Of a stretch of 51,278 nt of DNA, positions 24,554-32,480 are shown one piece after another (the stretch's first letter is position 1; the number at the start of each line of letters is the position of its first letter). The translations under genes and the position numbers were made by a program. The notes under the pieces are model-generated. The model saw only the letters and a list, made by a program, of their open reading frames with translations. It did no database searches and was not told the origin of the DNA. The DNA is from Candidatus Baltobacteraceae bacterium. Its GTDB lineage: Bacteria > Vulcanimicrobiota > Vulcanimicrobiia > Vulcanimicrobiales > Vulcanimicrobiaceae. The stretch is from NCBI GenBank assembly GCA_036559195.1, contig DATBTN010000043.1, forward strand, positions 1-51,278, in the 5' to 3' direction.

Positions 24554-25624
24554 ATGCTCGATAGAGAGATCCGGTTCGCCATCGGCATGGTGGTGCGGCG
24601 CCCGGCCCGCTTGCGTTTCCTGCTCCAGGGCGGCCCGCTCGGCGCCCTCGATCTCCTGCATTTTTTGCGTCGCATCGTGCCGGTTGCGAAAGCCGAACTC
24701 GCTCGAATCGAACGAATAGCCGATCGCATTCCCGACGATCGGCTCCGGCACGAAGCCCTGCAGAGCATCGGCACGAAGGCCTATCACGTTGCGGGCGCCG
24801 CGATACTCGCAACGTTTTTGCCCCGCGGCGCCCGCGAGCATTACATCAAAATCGTAACGCCGCTCGAATCCATCTACGACTTCCTCGACAACCTGTGCGA
24901 CCGCCATCCCGACGTGCCGATCGAAGCGTACCCGATCCTTCACCAAGCGCTCGCCGACGCGCTCGATCCCGAGGCGCCGCTGCACGAGTATTACGCGCGC
25001 GGCCCGCTCGGCGACGACGGCGACTATCTACGCTCGCTCGTCGAGCGCACGCGCTCCGCTCTCAAGCGATTGGAAGGACACCAACTGCTCCTTCCCTATT
25101 TTCGCGAGGCGGCAACGCTCTATACGGATCTGCAAACCTTCAAACACTACCCAAAAGAGCGGCGCGAGGACGCCTGCATCGCGTGGTACGAGCGTCAGGG
25201 CGGCCGCTTCGGGGATCTCTCCTGGTGGGAGTTCGCTAGCGCGGCGGGCTCTCAGTTCCAGGTGTACGCTCCGCTCTACGTCGCCTTCTGCAGCGACTTC
25301 CGTCAGCTCGACCGAACGTTTAACGCCTATTTTCCGGCCTTTTCGGCGCTTCACGTGTTGCTCGACTACTTTATCGATCAGCGCGAAGATCGCGAGCACG
25401 GCGAGTTGAATTTCGTGGCGTGTTACGAAGACTTCGCGACGTTCGCTCTCCGCGCGCAGTCGCTCGCCGGCCGCGCGCGAGAGCGATTCGCACGACTTAC
25501 CCGCCCGCGCGCGCACGATTTCGCGCTTCGCATCATGTGTCTGTTCTATCTCACGCATCCGAAGGTTTTCGAGCAAGGGCTCGACGCACAGGCACAGACG
25601 CTCCTGGCGGCCCTCGCCGGCTAG
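24554..25624 (+). CDS. DUF2600 family large-terpene synthase (YtpB, tetraprenyl-beta-curcumene synthase-like)
   Basis: A 356-aa protein clearly related to Bacillus YtpB, which cyclises C35 heptaprenyl diphosphate to tetraprenyl-beta-curcumene. Shared blocks occur in the same order: YDFLDNLCDR (Asp-rich motif, about residue 115), LYTDLQTFKHYP, WWEFASAAGSQ, HVLLDYFIDQREDREHGELNF. The aspartates of both acidic motifs are present, so activity is likely. There is no signal peptide. ATG 24554 is 5 bp after the glcE stop, suggesting co-transcription. The product could be a C30-C35 cyclic terpene used in the membrane, but the substrate length cannot be read from sequence. Confidence 0.9.
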   Translation: MLDREIRFAIGMVVRRPARLRFLLQGGPLGALDLLHFLRRIVPVAKAELARIERIADRIPDDRLRHEALQSIGTKAYHVAGAAILATFLPRGAREHYIKIVTPLESIYDFLDNLCDRHPDVPIEAYPILHQALADALDPEAPLHEYYARGPLGDDGDYLRSLVERTRSALKRLEGHQLLLPYFREAATLYTDLQTFKHYPKERREDACIAWYERQGGRFGDLSWWEFASAAGSQFQVYAPLYVAFCSDFRQLDRTFNAYFPAFSALHVLLDYFIDQREDREHGELNFVACYEDFATFALRAQSLAGRARERFARLTRPRAHDFALRIMCLFYLTHPKVFEQGLDAQAQTLLAALAG

Positions 25625-25666
25625 CCCTCCGGCAAGATCGGTCGCCTTTCCCGCGAAGGCGCCAGC

Positions 25667-26509
25667 ATGCGTATCGCATTGTTCGGGGCATCGGGGTTCG
25701 TCGGGCGTCATCTCGCGGGCGCGCTGCGCGCGCGCGGGGACGAGGTCCGCACTGGGTCGCTGCGCGACGCCGCGACGGCGGCGGCGCTAGCGGATGGCTG
25801 CGACGCGATCGTCAATCTCGCGGGCGAACCGATCGCGCAGAAGTGGAGCGATGAGGTCAAGCTGCGAATCGAGCGGAGCCGCACGGCGCTGCCCCATGCA
25901 TTCCTCGACGCCGTCGCGACGGTGGCGCAGCGCCCCACGGCATACGTCTCGGCTTCGGCGGTCGGCTATTACGGAACGAGCGAAGAGCGCACGTTCACCG
26001 AAGTGAGTGGACCGGGCGACGACTTTCTGGCGCGCGTGTGCGTGGAATGGGAGCGAGAAGCCGAACGGGCTGCCGGTTTGGGCATGCGCGTCGCGCGGAT
26101 TCGCACGGGGGTTGCGTTGGGGGCCGGAGGCGGCGTACTGGAGCGGCTCGTTCCACCGTTCAAAATGGGCGCCGGCGGTAAAGTCGGCAGCGGCCGTCAA
26201 TGGTACTCGTGGATCCACGTCGCCGATCTGGTCGGCGTCTACCTGCTCGCGCTCGACGGCGGCGAGGGGGCGCTGAACGCAACGGCTCCCACTCCCGTGC
26301 GCAACGAAGAATTCACGCACGAACTCGGCAAGGCGCTGCACCGTCCAACGCTCTTTGCGATTCCCACGTTCGCGATTAAGAACATGCTCGGGGAAGGTGC
26401 GGTCGCGGTACTCGAAGGTCAGCGCGTTTTGCCCGAACGCGCGCAGGCAGCCGGCTATACATTCGCCTTTCCGACGATCGACGCGGCCTTTGCAGACATC
26501 TTCCGCTGA
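25667..26509 (+). CDS. TIGR01777 family NAD(P)-dependent sugar epimerase-like protein (YfcH type)
   Basis: A 280-aa Rossmann protein. The N-terminal nucleotide motif is MRIALFGASGFVGRHLA, NLAGEPI follows near residue 50, and SASAVGYYG carries the Ser/Tyr region. The late WIHVADLVG and a DUF1731-like C-terminal segment (ERAQAAGYTFAFP) are the family signature. The E. coli homologue is YfcH. The reaction is not established for the family. GAAGGCG precedes ATG 25667. It overlaps the acetyltransferase by about 20 bp, so the two form a pair. Confidence 0.9.
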   Translation: MRIALFGASGFVGRHLAGALRARGDEVRTGSLRDAATAAALADGCDAIVNLAGEPIAQKWSDEVKLRIERSRTALPHAFLDAVATVAQRPTAYVSASAVGYYGTSEERTFTEVSGPGDDFLARVCVEWEREAERAAGLGMRVARIRTGVALGAGGGVLERLVPPFKMGAGGKVGSGRQWYSWIHVADLVGVYLLALDGGEGALNATAPTPVRNEEFTHELGKALHRPTLFAIPTFAIKNMLGEGAVAVLEGQRVLPERAQAAGYTFAFPTIDAAFADIFR

Positions 26510-27044
26510 CACGCAGCGCCTGCGCAGCGAGCGTCTCGACCTCGAGCCGGTGCGCGTGGCCCACGCGGACGAGGCGTGGCCGCATCTCGACGACGAGCGC
26601 ATGTGGACGTACTTCCCGGCGTTGCGCCCGCCGACGCTCGAGCGGCTGCGCGAGATCTACGCGCGGCGCGAGCGAGGATACACGCACGCCGACGGCGCGC
26701 AGGTGTGGGGCAATTGGATCGCCCGCGAACGCGCCACCGGTCGGGTCGTCGGCGACGTGCAGGCCACGATCTATCCGCAGCGACGCGTCGCCTACATCGC
26801 CTACGGAATCTACGTCGAACACCAGCGTCGCGGTTTGGCGCTCGAGGCGGCTCGCGCGTTAATCGACCACCTGCATGACGCCCATGGCATCCGGCGGGTC
26901 TTCGCCGAGATGGATACGCGCAACGCGGCGTCGTATCGTCTGGCGGAATCGCTTGGCTTCGCGCGCATCGAGACGCGCGCGGCGATGGACCGCGGCAACG
27001 GCATCATCTCCGCCGAGTACGTCTACGAACTGCTGCTCGACTAA
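26490..27044 (+). CDS. GNAT family N-acetyltransferase
   Basis: A 184-aa acetyl-CoA-dependent acyltransferase resembling the RimJ/RimL group. The N-terminal RLRSERLDLEPVRVAHADEAW is the usual first strand, IYVEHQRRGLALEAARAL carries the acetyl-CoA pyrophosphate loop (QRRGLA), and DTRNAASYRLAESLGF is the fourth motif. I chose TTG 26490 because it is the last start before the RSERL strand; it overlaps the epimerase gene by 20 bp. The substrate is unknown. It converges on trxB with only 18 bp between stops. Confidence 0.82.
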   Translation: MQTSSADTQRLRSERLDLEPVRVAHADEAWPHLDDERMWTYFPALRPPTLERLREIYARRERGYTHADGAQVWGNWIARERATGRVVGDVQATIYPQRRVAYIAYGIYVEHQRRGLALEAARALIDHLHDAHGIRRVFAEMDTRNAASYRLAESLGFARIETRAAMDRGNGIISAEYVYELLLD

Positions 27045-27062
27045 ACGATTCGCGAGTTCGGT

Positions 27063-28001
27063 TTAGGCGACGACTTGCTCGACGGGAAACTCGAGCGCTT
27101 CGAGATACTTCTCCGCATCCATCGCCGCACGGCAGCCCGCGGCGGCCGCGGTGATCGCCTGCTTGTAACGGAGGTCGTTCACGTCGCCGGCTACGAACAC
27201 GCCCTCGATGTTGGTCGAAACGCCGTCGTCCGATGCGATATACCCCATCGCATCGAGATCGAGCTGACCGTCGAAGATCGCGGTGTTGGGGTCGTGCCCG
27301 ATCGCGATGAAGAGGGCGTCGGCATCGAACTCAAAGCGGCTGCCGTCGTTGAGGTTGTGCAGCTTGAGGGCGCGCAGCTGGCCGTCGCCGATCGCCTCTT
27401 CGACCGCCGTATCCCAAATGAAGTCGATCTTATCGTGCGAGCGCGCGCGGTCGGCCATGATCTTGCTCGCGCGCAGACTATTGCGGCGATGAATGACCGT
27501 GACGCGCCGGCCGAATCGCGTGAGGAAGAGCGCCTCCTCCATCGCGGAGTCGCCGCCGCCGACGACCACGATGTGTTTGTCGCGGAAGAACGCGCCGTCG
27601 CAGGTCGCGCACGTGGAGACGCCGCGGCCGCGCAAGTGCTCCTCGCCTTTTATACCGAGCCACCGGGCGTTCGCTCCGGTCGCCACGATCACGCTCTTCG
27701 CGTGATATTCGTCGTCGGACGTGCGGACGACGAGCGGCCGCCCGGCGAGATCGACGCTCGTGACGTCGACGTTTTCGATCCGCGCGCCGAAGTGCTCGGC
27801 CTGTTCGCGGAACTTGATCATCAGATCCGGCCCCAGAATGCCTTCGGGAAAGCCCGGGTAGTTCTCTACCTCGGTCGTGAGCATCAATTGGCCGCCGTAC
27901 ATCCCGCCGGCCAGCACGAGCGGCTTGAGGTTTGCCCGAGCGGCATAAATGGCGGCGGTCAAACCCGCCGGTCCCGATCCGATGATAATAACGCGTTCCA
28001 T
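27063..28001 (-). CDS. trxB: Thioredoxin reductase
   Basis: A 312-aa FAD/NADPH enzyme that reduces thioredoxin. The FAD motif MERVIIIGSGPAGLTAAIYA starts the protein, the redox-active disulphide is in STCATCDGAF, the NADPH motif VVVGGGDSAMEEALFL follows, and the second FAD motif is EGVFVAGDVND. Length and domain order match bacterial low-molecular-weight TrxB. ATG 28001 is the natural start; the longer frame would read through the divergent HTH/hydrolase gene. No thioredoxin gene is adjacent. Confidence 0.95.
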   Translation of the reverse strand: MERVIIIGSGPAGLTAAIYAARANLKPLVLAGGMYGGQLMLTTEVENYPGFPEGILGPDLMIKFREQAEHFGARIENVDVTSVDLAGRPLVVRTSDDEYHAKSVIVATGANARWLGIKGEEHLRGRGVSTCATCDGAFFRDKHIVVVGGGDSAMEEALFLTRFGRRVTVIHRRNSLRASKIMADRARSHDKIDFIWDTAVEEAIGDGQLRALKLHNLNDGSRFEFDADALFIAIGHDPNTAIFDGQLDLDAMGYIASDDGVSTNIEGVFVAGDVNDLRYKQAITAAAAGCRAAMDAEKYLEALEFPVEQVVA

Positions 28002-28071
28002 ACCTGGCTTTTCGACCGCTCCCCCGCGCCCTCCGGTTGCGCCGGGGACCGGAAAGGTCGTAGGGTGAGGC

Positions 28072-28908
28072 ATGGCTCTCGAAGACGAATTCGCGGATAT
28101 TCTCAAAAAAGCGCTGCGCGGGACCGGCACGAGCGTAACGTCGCTCGCGCGGACGATCGCGATCCCGGCCGACGCGCTCCACGCATGGACGGCCGGAACG
28201 GACCGGCCAACCGACGAGCAGGCGCGCGCGGTGGCGGCTGCGCTGCACCTCGATCCCGGCAACCTTGCCGACGCCGCCGCCGAACGCTGGCATCCCGATC
28301 CAATCGCGCTTCCCGACGTCCGCCATCATCCGCAGCATCCGCACCCCAGTAACGGATACGTCTTCTTCGTCGACGGCGGGCGCCGCGCGGCGCTCGTCGA
28401 TCCGGCCGGCGTGCCGGCGAACCTGCTGCGCGTCCTGCGCGATGGTCCCTATCATTTGGAGTACATCCTCGTAACGCACAAGCACGCCGACCACTGCGAC
28501 GCGACGGCCGAGATTGCGGCAGCGTTCCCGCACGCGAAGATCGTGATGCATCGGGCCGACGCACACGCGATCGGCGAACTTGCCGGGCGCGCGCTACCGA
28601 TCAAAGACGGCGAGGAGTTGCCGTTCGGCGACGGGGTCGCCGTGCGAATGCTGCATACGCCCGGTCATACCGACGGGTCGTCGTCGTTCGTTTTTCGCTC
28701 GACGGTCTTTACGGGCGACACGCTATTTGCGGGCAGCATCGGCGGCGCTTACGGCGACGCGAGTACGTATGCGGACATCTTAAAGAGCGTCCGCACGCGA
28801 CTCTTCACGTTGCCCGACGAAACGGTCGTGATGCCGGGACACGGTCCGCCAACGCGAATCGGGTGGGAGCGAGCCCACAACCCGTTCTTTCCGAACGAAT
28901 CCGCTTAG
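28072..28908 (+). CDS. Metallo-beta-lactamase fold hydrolase with N-terminal helix-turn-helix domain
   Basis: A 278-aa fusion. Residues 20-70 form an XRE-like helix-turn-helix (VTSLARTIAIPADALHAWTAG, then a third helix region ending LHLDPGNLA). Residues 80-270 form a glyoxalase II-like metallo-beta-lactamase domain with THKHADHCD as the HxHxDH metal motif, HTPGHTDGSS, FTGDTLFAG and the final PGHGPPTR, so both metal sites look complete. Hydroxyacylglutathione hydrolases do not normally carry an HTH. It is divergent from trxB across 70 bp, which hints at thiol or redox chemistry. It could be an enzyme that binds DNA, or the HTH may have become a dimerisation domain. Confidence 0.85.
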   Translation: MALEDEFADILKKALRGTGTSVTSLARTIAIPADALHAWTAGTDRPTDEQARAVAAALHLDPGNLADAAAERWHPDPIALPDVRHHPQHPHPSNGYVFFVDGGRRAALVDPAGVPANLLRVLRDGPYHLEYILVTHKHADHCDATAEIAAAFPHAKIVMHRADAHAIGELAGRALPIKDGEELPFGDGVAVRMLHTPGHTDGSSSFVFRSTVFTGDTLFAGSIGGAYGDASTYADILKSVRTRLFTLPDETVVMPGHGPPTRIGWERAHNPFFPNESA

Positions 28909-29282
28909 CGTTTGACGTCGAGCGTCGCCAGGCCGCCGGAATCGCTGCTCACGATGACGTGCGTCCGGTGCGGCGCGGCATCGTCGTCGCGGATGACCTG
29001 AAATTCGATCGTTCCGCTGCCCGCCGCCGAGAGCGGCAGCACCACGCGTGACGGCGAGCAAACGCGAGCCGTACAGAACGACGCGATCCATCCGGGCGCC
29101 AGACCCGACGCGTGCAGATGCATTACGGCGTTCGGCGCGCCGCGCACGCTCAAACGATATGCGACCGCATCGGGATTTGCAGCCGCCGGAACTTTTCCGT
29201 GCCACGGCGAGAGCGCGAGCAAATCCGCCTGCGAGGCGACCGCGACCGCGGTCGTGAGTACGAGCGCCCCAAACAACAACAT
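28905..29282 (-). CDS. Exported small protein of unknown function
   Basis: About 125 aa. ATG 29282 gives MLLFGALVLTTAVAVASQA, a signal peptide; AGGAG lies 10 nt upstream, so it is preferred to ATG 29291, which is only 1 nt from that site. The mature part contains YRLSVRGAP and SGTIEFQVIRDDDAAP strands and two cysteines (FCTARVC), suggesting a small beta-sandwich held by a disulphide. I do not recognise the family. Its stop overlaps the stop of the converging hydrolase gene by 3 bp. Confidence 0.6.
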   Translation of the reverse strand: MLLFGALVLTTAVAVASQADLLALSPWHGKVPAAANPDAVAYRLSVRGAPNAVMHLHASGLAPGWIASFCTARVCSPSRVVLPLSAAGSGTIEFQVIRDDDAAPHRTHVIVSSDSGGLATLDVKR

Positions 29283-29332
29283 GCGTACCATGCTCCTAGA
29301 ACGCCCCAACCTCGCCCGCCGGATGCATTCAC

Positions 29333-29362
29333 CCCTTGTCATGGTGAGCTTGTCGAACCGTG
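29333..29362. repeat. Single dispersed repeat copy
   Basis: CCCTTGTCATGGTGAGCTTG followed by TCGAACCG is one copy of the same dispersed family, next to the 3' end of the ABC permease gene and upstream of the small exported protein gene. Confidence 0.75.
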
Positions 29363-29366
29363 GGGG

Positions 29367-30146
29367 CTAGGTTCGGAGTTTGTAGCCGGCGACGGTCATG
29401 CGTAGGGCGATCGCCAGAGAGATGACCGATAGGACGGCGATCACGGTGAGCGAGAGCCAGAGCGGCAGATAACTTTGGCCCGTGTAGCTGAACCGGAACG
29501 CGTCGATCGTGTAGAACATCGGGTTGATGAGTTCGAAGTTGCGGATCATCGGCGGTAGGAGCTGCGCCGAAGTGAACGTTCCGCCCACGAAAACGAGCGG
29601 CGTGATCGCGAAGGTCGTGAGCACGGCGAGGTGATCGAACTTCTCCGCCATGAGGCCGAAGACGATCCCGAGGGTCGAGAAGAGCATCGAGACCACGATC
29701 ATGACGGCGAAGTACAAGAACCAGTTGCTCGGCAGCGTATGCACGAGCATGAACCCGAGCACCATGATGATGTTCGCGATGATGAACGCGCGCGCGATGC
29801 TGCCGAGGATGTAGCCGAAGACCATCTCGTAGGCCGACATCGGCGCGATGAGCATCTCCTGAATCGAGTTCATGAAGCGCCCTTGGAAGACCGAGCTGCT
29901 GCACTCGCCGTACGACGAATCGATGACCTGCAGCATGATGAGTCCCGGAATCAGAAACTCGGCGTACGAAACGCCCTGCACGCTCTTGATACGGCTGCCC
30001 AACGCCAAACCGAAGACGAAAACGTAGAGCAGCGTCGTGATGATCGGCGGCCAGATCACCTGATTGATGATCTTGAGGCTGCGCACCATCTCGCGCTTCA
30101 TGAGCGTCATCATCGCGACGCCGTTGAACCGGCTTACGGCGATCAC
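29367..30146 (-). CDS. ABC-2 type transporter permease
   Basis: A 259-aa inner-membrane permease with about six membrane helices, pairing with the ATPase upstream in an export system of the drug/polysaccharide ABC-2 class. The N-terminal MMTLMKREMVRSLKIINQ leads into helix 1, and FVGGTFTSAQLLPP before ELINPMFYTIDAFRFSY is the conserved ABC-2 loop. I chose GTG 30146 because it overlaps the ATPase stop as GTGA, which suits coupled translation; an internal ATG is possible. The exported substrate is unknown. Confidence 0.88.
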   Translation of the reverse strand: MIAVSRFNGVAMMTLMKREMVRSLKIINQVIWPPIITTLLYVFVFGLALGSRIKSVQGVSYAEFLIPGLIMLQVIDSSYGECSSSVFQGRFMNSIQEMLIAPMSAYEMVFGYILGSIARAFIIANIIMVLGFMLVHTLPSNWFLYFAVMIVVSMLFSTLGIVFGLMAEKFDHLAVLTTFAITPLVFVGGTFTSAQLLPPMIRNFELINPMFYTIDAFRFSYTGQSYLPLWLSLTVIAVLSVISLAIALRMTVAGYKLRT

Positions 30147-30901
30147 GAACGCGTCAATTCCAAGAAAATATCCTGCAGATTCCCCTCGCGGCTCGCGAGC
30201 AGATCGCTGGTCGATTCCAGCGCCACGATGCGGCCCGCACGGATGATGCCGATGTTGCGGCAGAGCGCTTCGGCCTCTTCCAGGTAGTGCGTCGTAAGCA
30301 CGACCGTGGTCCCTTCGGCGTTGAGGCGGCGCAGCAGCGCCCACAGCTCGAGACGCAACTCCACGTCGACGCCGGCGGTCGGCTCGTCGAGAATCACGAG
30401 TTTCGGTGAGTGAATGAGCGCGCGGGCGAGCGTGAGGCGCCGTTTCATGCCGCCCGAGAGCTTCATGTAGTCTTGCTTGGCCTTCGAGGCGAGGCCGAAT
30501 TGTTCGAGCAACTGGTCGGCGCGCTCGCGCACCTCGTTTGGTTTCAGTCCGAAGTATCCGGCTTGGTAGATCAAGATATCGCGAATCGAAAGATAGCGAT
30601 CGAAATTGTACTCTTGCGGAGCCAGACCCACGAGCGCGCGAGCTTGGCGCCAGTCGCGCAGCGTGTCGTGACCGAAGATGTTGATCGACCCCGAGTTCAG
30701 GCGCGCCAACCCGACGATCGCGTTGATCGTGGTGGTTTTCCCGGCGCCGTTCGGGCCGAGAAATCCGAAGAAATCGCCCGCTTCCACCCGCAGCGAAACA
30801 TCGTCGACGGCGGTAAAATCACCGTAGCGTTTGACGATATGATTGAGTTCGATTGCAGCGGGCCGGTCGTGCGTACCGTTTCGAAGCCCGGCGTCTATCA
30901 A
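30143..30901 (-). CDS. ABC transporter ATP-binding protein (DrrA/CcmA-like)
   Basis: A 252-aa ATPase of an ABC-2 exporter. Walker A is GPNGAGKTT, the Q-loop sits in GLAPQEYNF, the signature is LSGGMKRRL, Walker B is KLVILDEPTAGVD and the switch His is in LTTHYLEEAE. TTG 30901 overlaps the stop of the upstream phosphoesterase (TTGA) and gives LIDAGLRNGTHDRP before the first strand; the longer frame is a shadow of that gene. It overlaps the permease by GTGA, so three genes form one coupled operon. Confidence 0.92.
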   Translation of the reverse strand: MIDAGLRNGTHDRPAAIELNHIVKRYGDFTAVDDVSLRVEAGDFFGFLGPNGAGKTTTINAIVGLARLNSGSINIFGHDTLRDWRQARALVGLAPQEYNFDRYLSIRDILIYQAGYFGLKPNEVRERADQLLEQFGLASKAKQDYMKLSGGMKRRLTLARALIHSPKLVILDEPTAGVDVELRLELWALLRRLNAEGTTVVLTTHYLEEAEALCRNIGIIRAGRIVALESTSDLLASREGNLQDIFLELTRS

Positions 30902-31629
30902 GGTATGAGTGCCTTCAACCGCTTGTAGCGGTGCCTTCGCAGAATGGAGATGAGTTCGCCACTCTCCGGAATCCCGCAATCGGCCAATTGGGTTGCAACG
31001 CGTTTGATATCGAAGGCGACGCGCCGATGGCGCACTTCCCAGCCGCCCGAACGCTCCGTCAGGATCGCGTAGCCCGCTCGCGGATCGCCGTCCTTCGGCA
31101 ATCCCGCCGACGCCACGTTGACGAGCAGCTTTCCGCGCCACGCGCGAACGTACGGCAAGTGCAGGTGCCCGAACGCAATCGTCTGGGCTGTCTCCGCACC
31201 GATGAGCCGCTCGAGGGTGGCGTCGTCGGCATCGGGCCACAGATGCTCGTCGTCGCTGGTCGGGTTGGCGTGACAGATCAGCAGTTGATTCTCCGGCGGT
31301 CCAAAGCGCAATTCCGTCGGCAGTTCTCGCAACCATTTGATCGATTTTTCGCCGAGTTCGTTGCGCTGCCAGACGAGCTGCTTGCCGTCGGTCTCGGCGC
31401 TGCCCGTAGTTTCGCCGGTATCGGCAATGTAACGGTCGGTATTGCCGCGCACGCACTGCGCGCCGACCTCCACGAGCCGCTGCACGACCTTCTTCGGCTT
31501 GGGGCCGTCCATGCAGAGATCGCCGGCCGCGACGAGCACGTCGGCGCCGCCCTGGCTTTGAAGATCGGCTAAACAGGCATCGAGGCCGACGAGATTACCG
31601 TGAATATCCGAAAAGATCGCTACGCGCAT
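30898..31629 (-). CDS. Metallophosphoesterase (YfcE/MJ0936-like)
   Basis: A 243-aa calcineurin-like phosphoesterase. The metal-binding blocks are MRVAIFSDIHGNLVGLD, VAAGDLCMDG, VRGNTDRYIAD (GNxD/H), LLICHANP and IAFGHLHLPY. It probably hydrolyses a phosphodiester or a small phosphorylated metabolite in the cytosol. Its stop overlaps the ABC ATPase start by 4 bp. The coupling to an exporter is unexplained by the known family. Confidence 0.87.
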   Translation of the reverse strand: MRVAIFSDIHGNLVGLDACLADLQSQGGADVLVAAGDLCMDGPKPKKVVQRLVEVGAQCVRGNTDRYIADTGETTGSAETDGKQLVWQRNELGEKSIKWLRELPTELRFGPPENQLLICHANPTSDDEHLWPDADDATLERLIGAETAQTIAFGHLHLPYVRAWRGKLLVNVASAGLPKDGDPRAGYAILTERSGGWEVRHRRVAFDIKRVATQLADCGIPESGELISILRRHRYKRLKALIP

Positions 31630-31640
31630 AGATTGTAAAA

Positions 31641-32480
31641 TCAGATTCGTTTGAGCGGAATTGCGAGCATCGCCGGCGTGATGCCGATTTTGCCGAAATC
31701 GTAGAGGTCGATCGCTTCGACGTGGATACCGCTGCGGCGCAGGAGATTGACCGAACGCGAATAGCGAACGTCGGCGAGCACGTGGTGCTCCCCGATTGCG
31801 AGTACGCCGGCACCGAGATCTTCACCGTGCTCCAGCACGATCGTTTTGAATCCGGCTTTCGCGAACGGCGCACGATCGACGTGCTGTGCCGCGAGTACGA
31901 CCGCGTCGCTCGCGACCGCGCTTGCGACCGCGCGCAGCGCGGGGACGCTCTCCGAAACGCGAACCTCGACGGGCGCAAAGCCGTGCGCGCGCGCGATTTG
32001 CGCGAAGCCCGCTCGGCCGAGCGCGTTGCTGCGTTTGCTCACCGCGACAAAGGCGGTGTTTCCCGCCAGCAAAACGTCGTTGCCGCCGAGCACGCCCGGC
32101 GCAACCAAGTGGCCGGCCATCGGGATGTCGAGCCGGCCGAATTCGTGCTCCATGCGCTCGATCTCGGGACGCCGCGAAAGGGCGGCGGGACGCATCAGCG
32201 CGACGCCGTCTTCGAACGTCACCGCGACGTCGCCGGCGGCGCTCGCGAACGCCTCGTCGCCGTGCGGCGCGAGCACGGTGACCTCGCAGCCGTAAAACTT
32301 GAGCGTCTTGGTTAGGATTTCGAGCTGGAGCTTGGCGCGCTCGTAGTTCGCACTAGGCTCGCCCTGGAGCGGCCGGGCGGTGGCGATCGCCGGGGCCGGG
32401 GCAACGAGCAGCGCCGCGCGCAAAGCGCCGGTCGGGTGCGCGCAAAGGCGCGGGCCGTAGTGTACCTTATCCTCAGTCAT
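31641..32480 (-). CDS. DDAH/amidinotransferase-fold protein lacking the catalytic residues
   Basis: A 279-aa protein with the overall sequence pattern of dimethylarginine dimethylaminohydrolase (pfam Amidinotransf): GHLVAPGVLGGNDVLLAGNTAFV, then SKRSNALGRAGFAQIARAHG, and the C-terminal IDLYDFGKIGITPAMLAIPL. Where active DDAH has the nucleophilic Cys near the C-terminus (TCLS), this protein has PAML, with no Cys in the C-terminal half. The His of the usual HLKS motif is replaced within ALRAVAS. Its N-terminal half has two cysteines (LCAHP and FYGCE), neither in the catalytic position. It is therefore probably not a hydrolase. ATG 32480 overlaps the upstream phosphoesterase gene by 8 bp. Confidence 0.75.
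   Translation of the reverse strand: MTEDKVHYGPRLCAHPTGALRAALLVAPAPAIATARPLQGEPSANYERAKLQLEILTKTLKFYGCEVTVLAPHGDEAFASAAGDVAVTFEDGVALMRPAALSRRPEIERMEHEFGRLDIPMAGHLVAPGVLGGNDVLLAGNTAFVAVSKRSNALGRAGFAQIARAHGFAPVEVRVSESVPALRAVASAVASDAVVLAAQHVDRAPFAKAGFKTIVLEHGEDLGAGVLAIGEHHVLADVRYSRSVNLLRRSGIHVEAIDLYDFGKIGITPAMLAIPLKRI

Noticed and set aside
27063-28001. Thioredoxin reductase as the missing E3 of the dehydrogenase complex
   Set aside because: It is 312 aa with a CATC disulphide and no dimerisation domain, so it is TrxB rather than a dihydrolipoamide dehydrogenase.
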